DNA of 64,000 nucleotides from an uncultured Pelagibacteraceae bacterium (lineage in GTDB: Bacteria; Pseudomonadota; Alphaproteobacteria; Pelagibacterales; Pelagibacteraceae), in NCBI GenBank assembly GCA_902587145.1, contig CACIKD010000003.1, forward strand, positions 22,014 through 86,013, in the 5' to 3' direction. Positions 42,575 to 53,296 of the stretch are shown here, piece after piece. Each line of letters starts with the position of its first letter. Position 1 is the first letter of the stretch. The position numbers and the translations under genes were made by a program. The notes beneath the pieces were generated by a model, which had not been told where the DNA came from, ran no database searches, and saw nothing but the letters and a program-made list of their open reading frames with translations.

Positions 42575-44647
42575 TTAAGCTACAGCTTGTTTAATAGAAA
42601 GTTTTACTTTACCTCTATCGAAACCAAGAACTTTTACTGATACTTCGTCACCTTCTTTTACTACATCAGTCACTTTGGCTACTCTTTTACCTGCAAGTTC
42701 AGAAATATGAACTAGACCATCTTGTTTCCCGAGAAAATTTACAAACGCCCCAAATTCCATAATTTTTACCACTTTGCCTTTATAGATTTTACCCACCTCA
42801 GGTTTCGCTATCAAACCTTTAATAATCTCAATAGCAGAATTTCTTGATTTTTCATCAGGTGCAGCAACAGTCACTTCTCCATTATCCTTAACATCAACTT
42901 TTGCCCCGGATTTTTCAACTATTTCTCTAATAGTTGCGCCACCTTTTCCAATTACTGTCGCAATATCTTTTTTATCAACCTTTATTGTTTCCATCTTAGG
43001 TGTGTGTTTTGAAAATTCTTTTCTTGAGGTTTTAATTGCTTTATTCATTTCACCTAAAATATGTTCTCGACCCTCTTTGGCTTGATTTAAAGCTTGTTCC
43101 ATTATCTCAAAAGTAATTCCAGTTATCTTTATATCCATTTGCAAAGATGTTATACCGTCTTTAGTTCCAGCTACTTTAAAATCCATATCACCCAAATGGT
43201 CCTCATCTCCTAAAATATCTGACAAAACTGAAAACTTTTCTCCCTCTTTAATTAAGCCCATAGCTATTCCTGCTACTGGTTCTTTAATTGGCACTCCCGC
43301 ATCCATAAGTGATAAAGATGTTCCACACACTGTTGCCATTGAAGAAGATCCGTTTGACTCTGTTATTTCAGATACAACTCTTAAAGTATAAGGAAAGTTT
43401 TCTTTTAAAGGCAATGATGAGTTGATAGCTCTCCAGGCAAGTTTACCATGGCCTATTTCTCTTCTACCAGTACCAATTCTTCCACATTCACCTACTGAAA
43501 AAGGAGGAAAATTATAGTGTAACATGAAGCTTGATCGTTGCATGCCATCTAAACTTTCAAGTCTTTGTTCATCATCCGACATACCTAAAGTTGTTACCAC
43601 AAGTGCTTGAGTTTCACCTCTTGTAAATAAAGCTGATCCATGTGTTCTAGGTAAAACACCCACCTCACACTCAATTTTTCTTACATCGGCAAGTCCTCTA
43701 CCATCAATTCTTTTTTTGTCTTTTAAAATTGCAGTCCTTACAATGTCTTTTTCGAGAGATTTTAATTGTGCCATTGCTTGATTCTCTGTGACGTTCTCAT
43801 CATCTTTGAACATTTCTTTACATTGAGAGTCTATTTCTGATATAGATGTCGATCTTTTTTTCTTATCCACCTCTTTAAATGCTTTTCTTAAGCTGCTTTC
43901 GAATTCTTTAGCAATTTTTTTCTTAAGTTCAGTATTATCAACTTCTTCAATTTCCCATTTTGGTTTACCAGCTTTTTTTGCTAACTTTTCGATTGAATCG
44001 ATGATTGGTACAAATTTTTCGTGTCCAAATTTTACTGCATCTAACATTACTTTTTCTGAGAGACCAGATGTTTCAGACTCTACCATTAATACTGCATCTT
44101 TTGTTCCAGCTACCACTAAATCTAGCTCTGAAGTTTTTAACTCTTCCTGAGATGGATTTAACAAATATTTTCCATCTTTGTATCCTACTCTGCTTGCAGC
44201 TATTGGTCCTTGAAAAGGAAGACCTGAAATTGATAATGCAGCGGAAGAGGCAATAATAGATAATATATCTGGTTGATTTTCTCCATCATAAGATAAGACA
44301 GTCGGTAATAGTTGTACTTCATTCATAAAACTTGATGGAAATAAAGGTCTTATAGGTCGGTCGATTAATCTTGAAATTAAAGTCTCAGCCTCAGTTGGTC
44401 TAGCTTCTCTTTTAAAATATCCTCCAGGAATTTTACCTGCAGCGTAATATTTTTCTTGATAGTTCACTGATAAAGGAAAGTAATCTTGACCTTCATTAAG
44501 TTTTTTTGCACCAACAGCTGTTGCTATCACAACTGTTTCACCTAATTTTGCTATAATAGCTCCATCAGCTTGCCTCGCAACTTTGCCCGTTTCTAAAACT
44601 AATTTTTTTCCACCAAAATCTATTTCTTCTTTTTGAATTTTAAACAT
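42575..44647 (-). CDS. pnp: Polyribonucleotide nucleotidyltransferase
   Basis: [34 protein letters not shown] and S1 [13 protein letters not shown] domains. Confidence 0.98.
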   Translation of the reverse strand: MFKIQKEEIDFGGKKLVLETGKVARQADGAIIAKLGETVVIATAVGAKKLNEGQDYFPLSVNYQEKYYAAGKIPGGYFKREARPTEAETLISRLIDRPIRPLFPSSFMNEVQLLPTVLSYDGENQPDILSIIASSAALSISGLPFQGPIAASRVGYKDGKYLLNPSQEELKTSELDLVVAGTKDAVLMVESETSGLSEKVMLDAVKFGHEKFVPIIDSIEKLAKKAGKPKWEIEEVDNTELKKKIAKEFESSLRKAFKEVDKKKRSTSISEIDSQCKEMFKDDENVTENQAMAQLKSLEKDIVRTAILKDKKRIDGRGLADVRKIECEVGVLPRTHGSALFTRGETQALVVTTLGMSDDEQRLESLDGMQRSSFMLHYNFPPFSVGECGRIGTGRREIGHGKLAWRAINSSLPLKENFPYTLRVVSEITESNGSSSMATVCGTSLSLMDAGVPIKEPVAGIAMGLIKEGEKFSVLSDILGDEDHLGDMDFKVAGTKDGITSLQMDIKITGITFEIMEQALNQAKEGREHILGEMNKAIKTSRKEFSKHTPKMETIKVDKKDIATVIGKGGATIREIVEKSGAKVDVKDNGEVTVAAPDEKSRNSAIEIIKGLIAKPEVGKIYKGKVVKIMEFGAFVNFLGKQDGLVHISELAGKRVAKVTDVVKEGDEVSVKVLGFDRGKVKLSIKQAVA

Positions 44648-44907
44648 TATTTTCTTAAACTTAATTGTTTTATAATTTTTTCATATGAGTCGGGTTTCTT
44701 TTTTTTTAAGTAACTTAGTAATTTTTTTCTTTTGTTAACCGACTTTGATAGACCGATTGTAGAATGTTTGTCCTTTTTAAATTTCTTAAAATGGACAGCT
44801 AATTTTTCAATTTTATCACTCAAAAGACCTATTTGTATTTCAGCTGACCCAACATCTGATTTATTTATAGCTAGTGACTTAATTATATCTTTTTTTGTCT
44901 GTTTCAT
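44647..44907 (-). CDS. rpsO: 30S ribosomal protein S15
   Basis: [51 protein letters not shown]. Confidence 0.95.
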   Translation of the reverse strand: MKQTKKDIIKSLAINKSDVGSAEIQIGLLSDKIEKLAVHFKKFKKDKHSTIGLSKSVNKRKKLLSYLKKKKPDSYEKIIKQLSLRK

Positions 44908-45280
44908 TTTTTTTATTTTCTTTAATTAATCTCTCAATTTTTTCTGCGTATTCGAAAGATTTATCTTCAATAAAGTTGAGTTTTGGAAGAAATTTTAAAC
45001 TTAGCTTTTTTGACAACGCTTTTCTAACAAGATGTGCGTTATCAGTCAATACACCAACAATATCTTTCATATCTATACCGCCCAGTGGTATCACGTAAAC
45101 TCTCGCTGTTTTCAAGTCTGGGGTCATTCTAACTTCAGTTACAGTTATAAATCTTGAATTAAATGATGATATTTTAGTCTCATTTTTAATAAAAATTTCC
45201 CCAATACTCTGCTTAACAAGTTCGCCAACTCTTAACTGTCTTTGAGAATATCCTTTGTTCGATAAATTGCTATTAATCAT
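44879..45280 (-). CDS. rbfA: Ribosome-binding factor A
   Basis: SQRQLRVGELVKQSIGEIF, VTEVRMTPDLKTARVYV; between infB and rpsO. Confidence 0.92.
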   Translation of the reverse strand: MINSNLSNKGYSQRQLRVGELVKQSIGEIFIKNETKISSFNSRFITVTEVRMTPDLKTARVYVIPLGGIDMKDIVGVLTDNAHLVRKALSKKLSLKFLPKLNFIEDKSFEYAEKIERLIKENKKNETDKKRYN

Positions 45281-47472
45281 ATAGTTCTTTCAATTCTTTG
45301 TATTTTATATGACTGTATAATATCCTTCTCTTTAAAATCTATAAAATCTTTTAAACTTATCCCACACTCTAGCCCGTTTTTAACCTCTTTAACTGAATTT
45401 TTTTCCCTAAATATACTTAAAATTTCTCCATCATATACAACGGTCCCATCTCTTACTATTCTAGCTTTTGACTTATTTTGTATTTCACCTTCGATTACTT
45501 TTGATCCAGCTATTTGGCCAAATTTTGAGACTTTAAATATTTTTTGGACTTCTGCAGAACCGAGAGAGATTTCTTTGATGTCGGGTTCTAAAAGTCCAGA
45601 TAATCTTTTTTCAATATATTCAATTGCCTCATAAATTATATTAAAATATTTTATCTCTATTTTTTGTTCATCTGATATTTTTTTTGCTTCTCTATTTGCT
45701 TTTACATTAAACCCAATTAATACAGCATTAGATGCCTTGGCTAATGATATATCGGTCTCATTTATCATTCCAATCTCAGATAAGATAATTTTAGTTTTAA
45801 CCTCAGGGTGTTCAATTTTTTCAATTGCCATTTTAAGGGCTTCGCTTGACCCATGGACATCCGATTTTATTATAACATTAAGTTCCTCCTGATCTTCTCC
45901 TTTATCAAATATTGTTGACTTATCATTTATCAAGATTTTCTTTTTTGTAGAATTTTCGTTTTTAAATTCTGAAATCTCTTTAGCTTTATCTTCATCTTCC
46001 GTTACTAGAAATTCAGCACCTGCAAAAGCTGTGGCATTCATACCCAAAATTTCTACTGGCATTGATGGATAGGCTTCATTAATAGAAATTCCGTCATGAT
46101 TTATCATAGCTCTAATTTTTCCCCATGTTTTACCGCAGGCGAAGTAGTCTCCTTTTTTCAATTTTCCATTAGATACTAGAATTGTTGATACTGGGCCTTT
46201 GCCTTTATCAATCTTTGACTCAATCACAACACCAGTTGCCTTATCAGAAATAGAGGCCTTCAAATCCAAGATTTCTGATTGTAATAAAATACTTTCTTTA
46301 AGTTTATTAAGATTAGTTTTTTTTGTTGCTGAAACTTCAACAAACAATGTATCACCACTTAGATCTTCAGCTACCAGTTCATACCTCATTAAATCGTTTT
46401 TTATTTTTGTAACATTTTTATTTGGTAAGTCTGATTTATTGATAGCAACAATTATTGGGACTTTAGCGGCTTTAGCGTGATTAATAGCTTCTATTGTTTG
46501 AGGTTTTATTCCATCATCAGCAGCCACTACTAACACAACTATATCAGTAATCTTAGATCCTCTTGCTCTCATTTCTGTAAATGCCGCATGTCCTGGGGTA
46601 TCTATAAATGTGATTAATTCGTTATTTTCAGTTTTAACTTGATAAGCTCCAATGTGTTGAGTAATTCCACCAAATTCATTAGAGACAACATTTGTTTGTC
46701 TTAGTGCGTCGAGAAGTGAAGTTTTTCCATGATCAACATGTCCCATTATAGTTACCACAGGCGGTCTTTTTTCTATCATTCCGCTCATAAGTTTATTTTT
46801 ATTAATTTCTTCAGGTTTAGAATTTTCTATTATTGCTTTGTGACCAAATTCCTTAACAATGTACTCAGCTGTGTCTTTATCAATAGTATGGTTGATTGTT
46901 GCAATGACTTTCATATTTAGTAGAAATTTAATAATATCATTAGACTTTTCAGCCATCCTATTTGAGAGTTCTTGTATTGTTATTTGTTCTGGGATTTTAA
47001 CTTCTTTAATGACTTTTTTATATTCCTTCTTATCCTCGGCCTCAGGACTATTTTTTTTTTCTTTAAGTCTAGCTCTTTTAACAGCTGCCAAACTTCTCTG
47101 CTTAATTTCTATTTCTTCAACGTTAAGAGCTCTTGAAACAGTTAATTTAAAATCTCTTTTATCTATGGGCGTTTTGAGTTTTAATTTACTTTTTCCAGTT
47201 GGTTTTTCATCTTTTTTTATAAATGATTTTGTGGCTTGCTGTTCTACAAACTTTCTAGTGAATTTTTTTCCTTTAATTGCTTGGTTTTGAAAGTTTTGGT
47301 CTGGGGGACTTACTTTTCTAAAATTTTTTGATGGTTTGAAAGAGATCTTTTTATCTTTTGGCGTAGAATATGGTTTACTAATTTTATTTTTTGACAGAGC
47401 GCTTGGGTCAATCTTCTTTTTAAAATTCGATGATATTGTTAATGTTTTTTTCTTTTCTTTTTCTTTATCCAT
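45277..47472 (-). CDS. infB: Translation initiation factor IF-2
   Basis: RPPVVTIMGHVDHGKTSLLDALR, DTPGHAAFTEMRARG, NKSDLP. Confidence 0.98.
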   Translation of the reverse strand: MDKEKEKKKTLTISSNFKKKIDPSALSKNKISKPYSTPKDKKISFKPSKNFRKVSPPDQNFQNQAIKGKKFTRKFVEQQATKSFIKKDEKPTGKSKLKLKTPIDKRDFKLTVSRALNVEEIEIKQRSLAAVKRARLKEKKNSPEAEDKKEYKKVIKEVKIPEQITIQELSNRMAEKSNDIIKFLLNMKVIATINHTIDKDTAEYIVKEFGHKAIIENSKPEEINKNKLMSGMIEKRPPVVTIMGHVDHGKTSLLDALRQTNVVSNEFGGITQHIGAYQVKTENNELITFIDTPGHAAFTEMRARGSKITDIVVLVVAADDGIKPQTIEAINHAKAAKVPIIVAINKSDLPNKNVTKIKNDLMRYELVAEDLSGDTLFVEVSATKKTNLNKLKESILLQSEILDLKASISDKATGVVIESKIDKGKGPVSTILVSNGKLKKGDYFACGKTWGKIRAMINHDGISINEAYPSMPVEILGMNATAFAGAEFLVTEDEDKAKEISEFKNENSTKKKILINDKSTIFDKGEDQEELNVIIKSDVHGSSEALKMAIEKIEHPEVKTKIILSEIGMINETDISLAKASNAVLIGFNVKANREAKKISDEQKIEIKYFNIIYEAIEYIEKRLSGLLEPDIKEISLGSAEVQKIFKVSKFGQIAGSKVIEGEIQNKSKARIVRDGTVVYDGEILSIFREKNSVKEVKNGLECGISLKDFIDFKEKDIIQSYKIQRIERTI

Positions 47473-47475
47473 AAT

Positions 47476-49029
47476 CTATTTAAATACAATATTTCTTGCA
47501 GACATTATTAGTTGATCTGCCTCTTCTCTAGTTAAAGAAAACTCTTCTAAATAACCTTGTAGTCTTACTTTTTTGCCTTTAACTTCATCATATCCACCAA
47601 CTAATTCATCTGTTGATAAATCTGCAAATTCAGAAAGTTTTTTTATGTTTTTTTGTCCTAGTATTACAAGCATGCCTTGTGTCATGCCTTTTAAATTAAT
47701 TAACTCTTCTTCTACACCCAATTCTTTAAGCCTTTTTCCAACTTCTTCTTTCACTTTGATTAGGCTTTCTTTCGATCTTGAAATTAATTCTTTTGCAGTC
47801 TCTTCATCTATTGCTTCAATCTTAGATATATCTTCAGCATTGGCTTGGGATATCTCTTCAATACTTTGAAAGCCTTCTGAGACTAATAGTTGTCCCAAAG
47901 TTTCATCGACCTCTAAATTTTTAATTAATGCCTCAGTTTTTTCTTTAAATTCCGCTTGTCTTCTTTCTGAGTCCTCTTTATCTGTCAAAATGTCAATTTC
48001 AAAATTCGTGAGCTTAGATGCTAGTCTAACATTTTGACCTCTTCTTCCTATTGCTTTGCTCAAATTTTCTTCACTTAAAATGACGTCAATTTTTTTATTA
48101 GACTGATCAATTAAAACTTTTTGAATTTCAGCTGGAGATAAAGACTCAGAGATAAGTGTTGGTAAATCTTCTGTCCACTTTATGATATCAATTTTTTCAC
48201 CATGGAGTTCGTTTACTATTGTTTGAACTCTACTGCCTCTCATACCAACACAAGCACCGACTGGGTCAATAGAGGTGTCCTTAGAGTAAACACAAATTTT
48301 AGCTCTACTTCCAGGGTCTCTAGCAACGGACTTGATCTCAATTATACCTTCATATATTTCTGGAACTTCTTGAAAAAAAAGTTTAGCCAAAAACTGAGGA
48401 TGAGCTCTTGATAAAAATATTTGATGACCTTTCAACTCTTTTTTAACTTCGTAACAGTATGCTTTTACCCTTTCTCCTGTTTTTAAAACTTCTCTGGGAA
48501 TAAGTTCATCTTTTTTTATAACTCCTTCCGCTTTTCCTAGGTCAACTATGACGTTGCCATACTCTAATCTTTTAATAATCCCACTTAGTATAAGTCCTTG
48601 TTTGTCTATAAAGTCTTCATACTGTCTGTTTTTTTCTGCCTCTCTCACTTTAGAATTTATAACTTGTTTTGCGCTTTGTGCAGCTATTCTACCAAAATCT
48701 ATTTGTGGAAGGTCTTCGTAAATTTTATCTCCTACTTTTAATGTTTCTGATTTATCATTTGTTATTGAATTTGCATCCTTAAAGGCAATTTCACGGCTTG
48801 GATCTTCTACAGTTTCAACAACATCTAAAACTTTTTGTATACTAATGTTACCAGTTTCTCGATCAATTTTTACAAGAATGTTATTGTTTTGACCGAATTT
48901 AGTTAAAGCTGCTTTTTGTATTGCGCTCTCCATTGAACCAATTACAATATCTTTATCTATTGATTTCTCATTTGCAACAGCATCAACTATTCTTAATAAC
49001 TCAAGTTTGTCTAAACCCCTATTTAACAT
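47476..49029 (-). CDS. nusA: Transcription termination/antitermination factor NusA
   Basis: DPVGACVGMRGSRVQTIVNELHGEKIDIIKW; S1/KH and C-terminal helical repeats. Confidence 0.97.
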   Translation of the reverse strand: MLNRGLDKLELLRIVDAVANEKSIDKDIVIGSMESAIQKAALTKFGQNNNILVKIDRETGNISIQKVLDVVETVEDPSREIAFKDANSITNDKSETLKVGDKIYEDLPQIDFGRIAAQSAKQVINSKVREAEKNRQYEDFIDKQGLILSGIIKRLEYGNVIVDLGKAEGVIKKDELIPREVLKTGERVKAYCYEVKKELKGHQIFLSRAHPQFLAKLFFQEVPEIYEGIIEIKSVARDPGSRAKICVYSKDTSIDPVGACVGMRGSRVQTIVNELHGEKIDIIKWTEDLPTLISESLSPAEIQKVLIDQSNKKIDVILSEENLSKAIGRRGQNVRLASKLTNFEIDILTDKEDSERRQAEFKEKTEALIKNLEVDETLGQLLVSEGFQSIEEISQANAEDISKIEAIDEETAKELISRSKESLIKVKEEVGKRLKELGVEEELINLKGMTQGMLVILGQKNIKKLSEFADLSTDELVGGYDEVKGKKVRLQGYLEEFSLTREEADQLIMSARNIVFK

Positions 49030-49041
49030 TTTTAGTTCTCC

Positions 49042-49069
49042 TAAAAAAAAATGGGCTAGTGCCCATTTT
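49042..49069 (-). terminator. Rho-independent terminator-like hairpin between metK and nusA
   Basis: On - strand AAAATGGGC-ACTA-GCCCATTTT followed by a T tract, then AGGAG SD and the nusA ATG. Confidence 0.8.
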
Positions 49070-49122
49070 GTACTTTTTTAAATTTTAGTTATTATTAAAG
49101 AAAAATTAAGGTTTTTTCAAGA

Positions 49123-50292
49123 TTACGCCTTTTTAAAAAGTGACGTTTTATCAGTTTTTTCCCAAGAAAATTCACCTTTATTCGTCGGTTTTCTTCCAAA
49201 ATGCCCGTATGATGATGTAATTTCATAAATTGGCTTATTTAAATTAAGTAATTCTCTAATTCCTCTAGGTGATAAATCAAAATTATCTTTTATAATTTTT
49301 TCAACTTCGGGTGTTTTGCTTTGATCCTTGTCGCCCAATTTTACAAATATAGATAATGGTTTAGATACTCCAATTGCATAAGATAATTGAATCAAACATT
49401 TATCTGTTATTCCAGAGGCAACAATGTTTTTTGCTAGATATCTTGAAACATAAGCTGCTGAGCGATCAACTTTAGTGGGGTCTTTACCCGAAAATGCTCC
49501 CCCGCCATGTGGGGCTGCTCCACCATAAGTATCAACTATTATTTTTCTTCCTGTTAAACCAGTATCTCCATCAGGGCCTCCGATAATAAATTGTCCAGTT
49601 GGATTGATATAAATTTCTGAACTTTTAAGACTACTTAATAATTCTTTTGGTATAGATTTATTTATATAAGGCAATATAATCTCTTTAACTTTTTCTTGAT
49701 CTAAATCTTTTGAGTGTTGTGTTGAAATTACAACTGATGTTATTTTTTTTGGTTTTCCATCTTCGTAAAGCATTGTTACTTGACTCTTTGAGTCTGGCTC
49801 GATACCTTTTAATTTTCCTGATTTTCTATCTTGAGCCATTAAACGTAAAATTTTATGTGAGTAAAATATTGGTGCGGGCATTAAATCTTCTGTCTCGTTG
49901 CAAGCGTATCCAAACATTATCCCTTGATCTCCAGCGCCTTCATCTTTGTTGTCTTTAGAGTCTACTCCCATCGCAATATCAGCTGACTGCTCATGAAGAT
50001 GGGACTCAATTTTTGTTTGTTCTTTCCAAGAAAAACCTTCCTGATCGTAACCTATATCTTTAATGCAGTCTCTAACTTTATTAATGATATCCTCTTTACT
50101 TATATTTGGACCTCGTATTTCCCCTGCAAGCACAACTTTATTAGTAGTGGTTAGAGTTTCACAAGCTACTCTAGCGAAAGGATCTTTAGATAAATAACTA
50201 TCTACTACCATATCAGAAATCCTGTCACATACTTTGTCTGGATGACCTTCAGATACAGACTCGCTGGTAAATAAATAATTTTTTTCAGTCAT
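49123..50292 (-). CDS. metK: S-adenosylmethionine synthetase
   Basis: [50 protein letters not shown]. Confidence 0.98.
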   Translation of the reverse strand: MTEKNYLFTSESVSEGHPDKVCDRISDMVVDSYLSKDPFARVACETLTTTNKVVLAGEIRGPNISKEDIINKVRDCIKDIGYDQEGFSWKEQTKIESHLHEQSADIAMGVDSKDNKDEGAGDQGIMFGYACNETEDLMPAPIFYSHKILRLMAQDRKSGKLKGIEPDSKSQVTMLYEDGKPKKITSVVISTQHSKDLDQEKVKEIILPYINKSIPKELLSSLKSSEIYINPTGQFIIGGPDGDTGLTGRKIIVDTYGGAAPHGGGAFSGKDPTKVDRSAAYVSRYLAKNIVASGITDKCLIQLSYAIGVSKPLSIFVKLGDKDQSKTPEVEKIIKDNFDLSPRGIRELLNLNKPIYEITSSYGHFGRKPTNKGEFSWEKTDKTSLFKKA

Positions 50293-51847
50293 TTTTTTTA
50301 TATCTTAAAGAGATTAAACAATATGTAAATAAAAGGACAAAAAATATCAAATCATTTTTATTTCCGTTCTTCTTTTCTATAATTGGGATTTTGTACTCTA
50401 TATTCCCACTTTCATTGTTTTTTAAGCTTTTAATAATTTGGCCTTTGTTATTAATTATTGCGCTAAAACCCTTATTAGCGGATCTTAAAACGTATGAGTC
50501 ACTTTCTATTGCTCTAAAAATTGATTTTGAAAAATGTTGATAGGGTCCAATAGAGTCACCAAACCAACCGTCCTCTGATATATTTATTAATAAATTTTTC
50601 TGACTGCTAATTTTTTGAACTAATTCTGGAAAAATTATTTCATAACAAATTAAAGGCACAATGTTTATGCCACTATAAGAAAATGTATTATTAATTGTGC
50701 CCTTAGTAAAAGATCCAAAGCCTTCTGTAATTTTTTTTAATCCAATATCTTCCCATTTATTATGAAAAGGTAAAAATTCCCCAAATGGAACTAATTTCAC
50801 TTTATTATATTCAAATTGCTTATTTAAATTATTATCTACTACAACAAAACTATTAAAAAATTTATTTTCTTCCTTATCTAAGGTATTTATTCCAAAAACT
50901 ATTAAATGATTGGAAGAAAAATTTTCTTTAATCAAATTTTTATATTTTTTTATTTCAAAAAAATACTTTCCAGACAGTGCCCCTTCTGGCCATACAAAAA
51001 GTGTTTTTTTGTTTTTTTCTACACCGCTATACATTATAAGTTTTTTAATTCTATCTGAAATTTCTTTTTCAGATAAGTCATATTTTAATTCAAAATTTGG
51101 TGAAACTATTTTAATATAAATATATTTTTTATCTTTGAGATTTTTTTGATTTTCTATTTTATTATTATTCAGTACATAATTTCCGTAAATGTAATTTGAA
51201 AAAAACATAGCTAAAAAAAAACTCAAAATTAAGCCTTTATGCTCATATTTTTTTATAAAAAAAATACTTGGAATACAAAAAAAAGTAATTGTTAATAAAT
51301 TAAAAGCAAATAGTCCAATAGGGTTTAAAATTTGAATTATTTCATTAAACCAAGACCAGCTATAAGCCCAAATGTTCCAAGGAAATCCTGTTAATACTTT
51401 TGCTCTTAAATAATCTACAGCAGATATCGCAGCGCAAAAAAATAAAATGGATTTAAAGTCATATTTTAAATATCTTCCGCATATTAAGGAGCCTAAGCCA
51501 TAAAAAATACCGAGAAACATAGGAATTAATATAACTGTTATAGGTATTAAATTTTTGAAGGTATCGTCAAATTTTAAAGAATTTGAAATCCAATAAGTTC
51601 CGGTCAAAAAAAAACCTATACCAAAAAAATATCCTACGTAAAATAAATTTATTAAATATGGTTTTTTTCTGTATTTATTTTTTGATCTTTTATTGATGTA
51701 ACATAAAATAGAAAAAAGGCATGGAAATATTAAAAAATTAATTATTGTAAAATTATACGGCTGAAAAGAAAAAACAGAAAAACAACCTAATAAAAAAGGT
51801 GTTACAAATACCAATAATACTCTGTTGTTTAGAAAAAAATTTATCAT
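50285..51847 (-). CDS. lnt: Apolipoprotein N-acyltransferase
   Basis: N-terminal TMs, nitrilase domain [57 protein letters not shown]. Confidence 0.95.
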   Translation of the reverse strand: MINFFLNNRVLLVFVTPFLLGCFSVFSFQPYNFTIINFLIFPCLFSILCYINKRSKNKYRKKPYLINLFYVGYFFGIGFFLTGTYWISNSLKFDDTFKNLIPITVILIPMFLGIFYGLGSLICGRYLKYDFKSILFFCAAISAVDYLRAKVLTGFPWNIWAYSWSWFNEIIQILNPIGLFAFNLLTITFFCIPSIFFIKKYEHKGLILSFFLAMFFSNYIYGNYVLNNNKIENQKNLKDKKYIYIKIVSPNFELKYDLSEKEISDRIKKLIMYSGVEKNKKTLFVWPEGALSGKYFFEIKKYKNLIKENFSSNHLIVFGINTLDKEENKFFNSFVVVDNNLNKQFEYNKVKLVPFGEFLPFHNKWEDIGLKKITEGFGSFTKGTINNTFSYSGINIVPLICYEIIFPELVQKISSQKNLLINISEDGWFGDSIGPYQHFSKSIFRAIESDSYVLRSANKGFSAIINNKGQIIKSLKNNESGNIEYKIPIIEKKNGNKNDLIFFVLLFTYCLISLRYKKND

Positions 51848-52321
51848 CTAATTTAATTTTTTAAGGAATTTCATTTCTATACCAGCCATTTTTTTGTAAT
51901 TTTTATCTTTTATATGATCGTATCCAAACAGATGTACTAGCCCATGGATCCATAAAACATCAAACTGTCTTTTAAATAATAATTTTGATGAAGTGTTCAT
52001 TTTTTTAAAATTTATTATTATGTCACCTAAATAAATTTCTAAATTAAACTTAGATAACATTTTAAGCTCTTTTTTATTTTGACTTGGAAAAGATAAAATA
52101 TCTGTGGTTTTATTTTTTTTTCTAAATTTCTTATTTAGATATTTTATTTCTTTTGCTTCCGATAAAAGAAGGCTGAATTGATATCTTTTTTTTCCAAAAA
52201 ACTTATCTGTTTGAATTTTTTTTATTTTACGACTTAAATAAGCTTCTGGATTTTTAATATATTTAAACCAGTTTTTATCTTTGACAATAACATTAATCTT
52301 TATCATCAATATTTTTATCAA
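51848..52321 (-). CDS. ybeY: Endoribonuclease YbeY
   Basis: TTDILSFPSQNKK, WIHGLVHLFGYDHIKD; start may be an internal Met. Confidence 0.92.
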   Translation of the reverse strand: MIKILMIKINVIVKDKNWFKYIKNPEAYLSRKIKKIQTDKFFGKKRYQFSLLLSEAKEIKYLNKKFRKKNKTTDILSFPSQNKKELKMLSKFNLEIYLGDIIINFKKMNTSSKLLFKRQFDVLWIHGLVHLFGYDHIKDKNYKKMAGIEMKFLKKLN

Positions 52322-53294
52322 AAGCTTGAATGATCTTAGTGACTAAAGGATGTCTAACCACATCTCTGTGATCAAATTCTATTATTTTTATTTCATTAAC
52401 TTTATTTAAAATTTTTTTTGTTTTTATTAACCCTGATTGTGATTTATTTATTAAGTCTATCTGTGAAGGGTCTCCATTCACTACAATTTTAGAATTTTCT
52501 CCTATTCTAGTCAAAAACATCTTGATTTGAGTTAATGTTGCATTCTGCGCTTCGTCCAATATGGCAAAAGAGTTTTTTAAAGTTCTTCCTCTCATAAAAG
52601 CTAAGGGAGCGATTTCAATTTCTCCCGACTCAATCTTTTTATTTATTTTTTCAAATCCAAAAAGATCATAAAGTGCGTCGTATAAGGGTCTTAAGTAAGG
52701 ATCCACTTTTTCTTTCATGTCGCCAGGTAAAAATCCAAGCTTTTCTCCCGCTTCTACCGCCGGTCTTGATAATATTACTTTTTCCACTTTTTTTTCAAAC
52801 AACATTGTTATAGCTACTGACACTGCTAAAAAACTTTTACCTGTTCCAGCAGGACCTAAGGCTACAGTTATATCGTTATTTGAAAGAGCATTAATATAGT
52901 CAGATTGTTTTTTAGATCTTGCTATAACTGTTTTTTTTGGAGTTTTTATTAATTGACCGAAATTATGAACATTAGATTTAAAACTAATATTTTTTTCTTT
53001 AACGGATAAAATCAAATCTTGTTTTTCAATCAATTTAGTTTTTAGGTATTTATTTATTAAAAATTTAAGTGCATCAGATGCTAAGTTAGTCTCATTTTGA
53101 CTCCCTTTAATTGTAATGGAATTTCCTCTAAAAAAAATCTTCGTTTTAGTCAGTTTTTCTAACTCATTTAAATTACTATTAAATTCGCCAACAACTGATA
53201 TTAAAACATCGTTATTATGAATCTTAAAATTTATTGTTTCTTTATCTATTTTTTTAATGCTGTAATTTTGTTCAAGATTTTCTATTTTTGACAT
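52293..53294 (-). CDS. phoH: PhoH-family ATPase (YbeZ)
   Basis: VALGPAGTGKSFLAVSVA, LSRPAVEAGEKLGFLPGD, ILDEAQNATLTQIKMFLTRIG. Confidence 0.95.
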   Translation of the reverse strand: MSKIENLEQNYSIKKIDKETINFKIHNNDVLISVVGEFNSNLNELEKLTKTKIFFRGNSITIKGSQNETNLASDALKFLINKYLKTKLIEKQDLILSVKEKNISFKSNVHNFGQLIKTPKKTVIARSKKQSDYINALSNNDITVALGPAGTGKSFLAVSVAITMLFEKKVEKVILSRPAVEAGEKLGFLPGDMKEKVDPYLRPLYDALYDLFGFEKINKKIESGEIEIAPLAFMRGRTLKNSFAILDEAQNATLTQIKMFLTRIGENSKIVVNGDPSQIDLINKSQSGLIKTKKILNKVNEIKIIEFDHRDVVRHPLVTKIIQAFDKNIDDKD

Positions 53295-53296
53295 AT

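Noticed and set aside
46859-47290. 143-aa + strand ORF opposite infB
   Set aside because: Antisense to the variable K-rich N-terminal region of IF-2; S/L/F-rich shadow translation
50285-50292. SAM riboswitch upstream of metK
   Set aside because: metK overlaps the 3' end of lnt, leaving no leader
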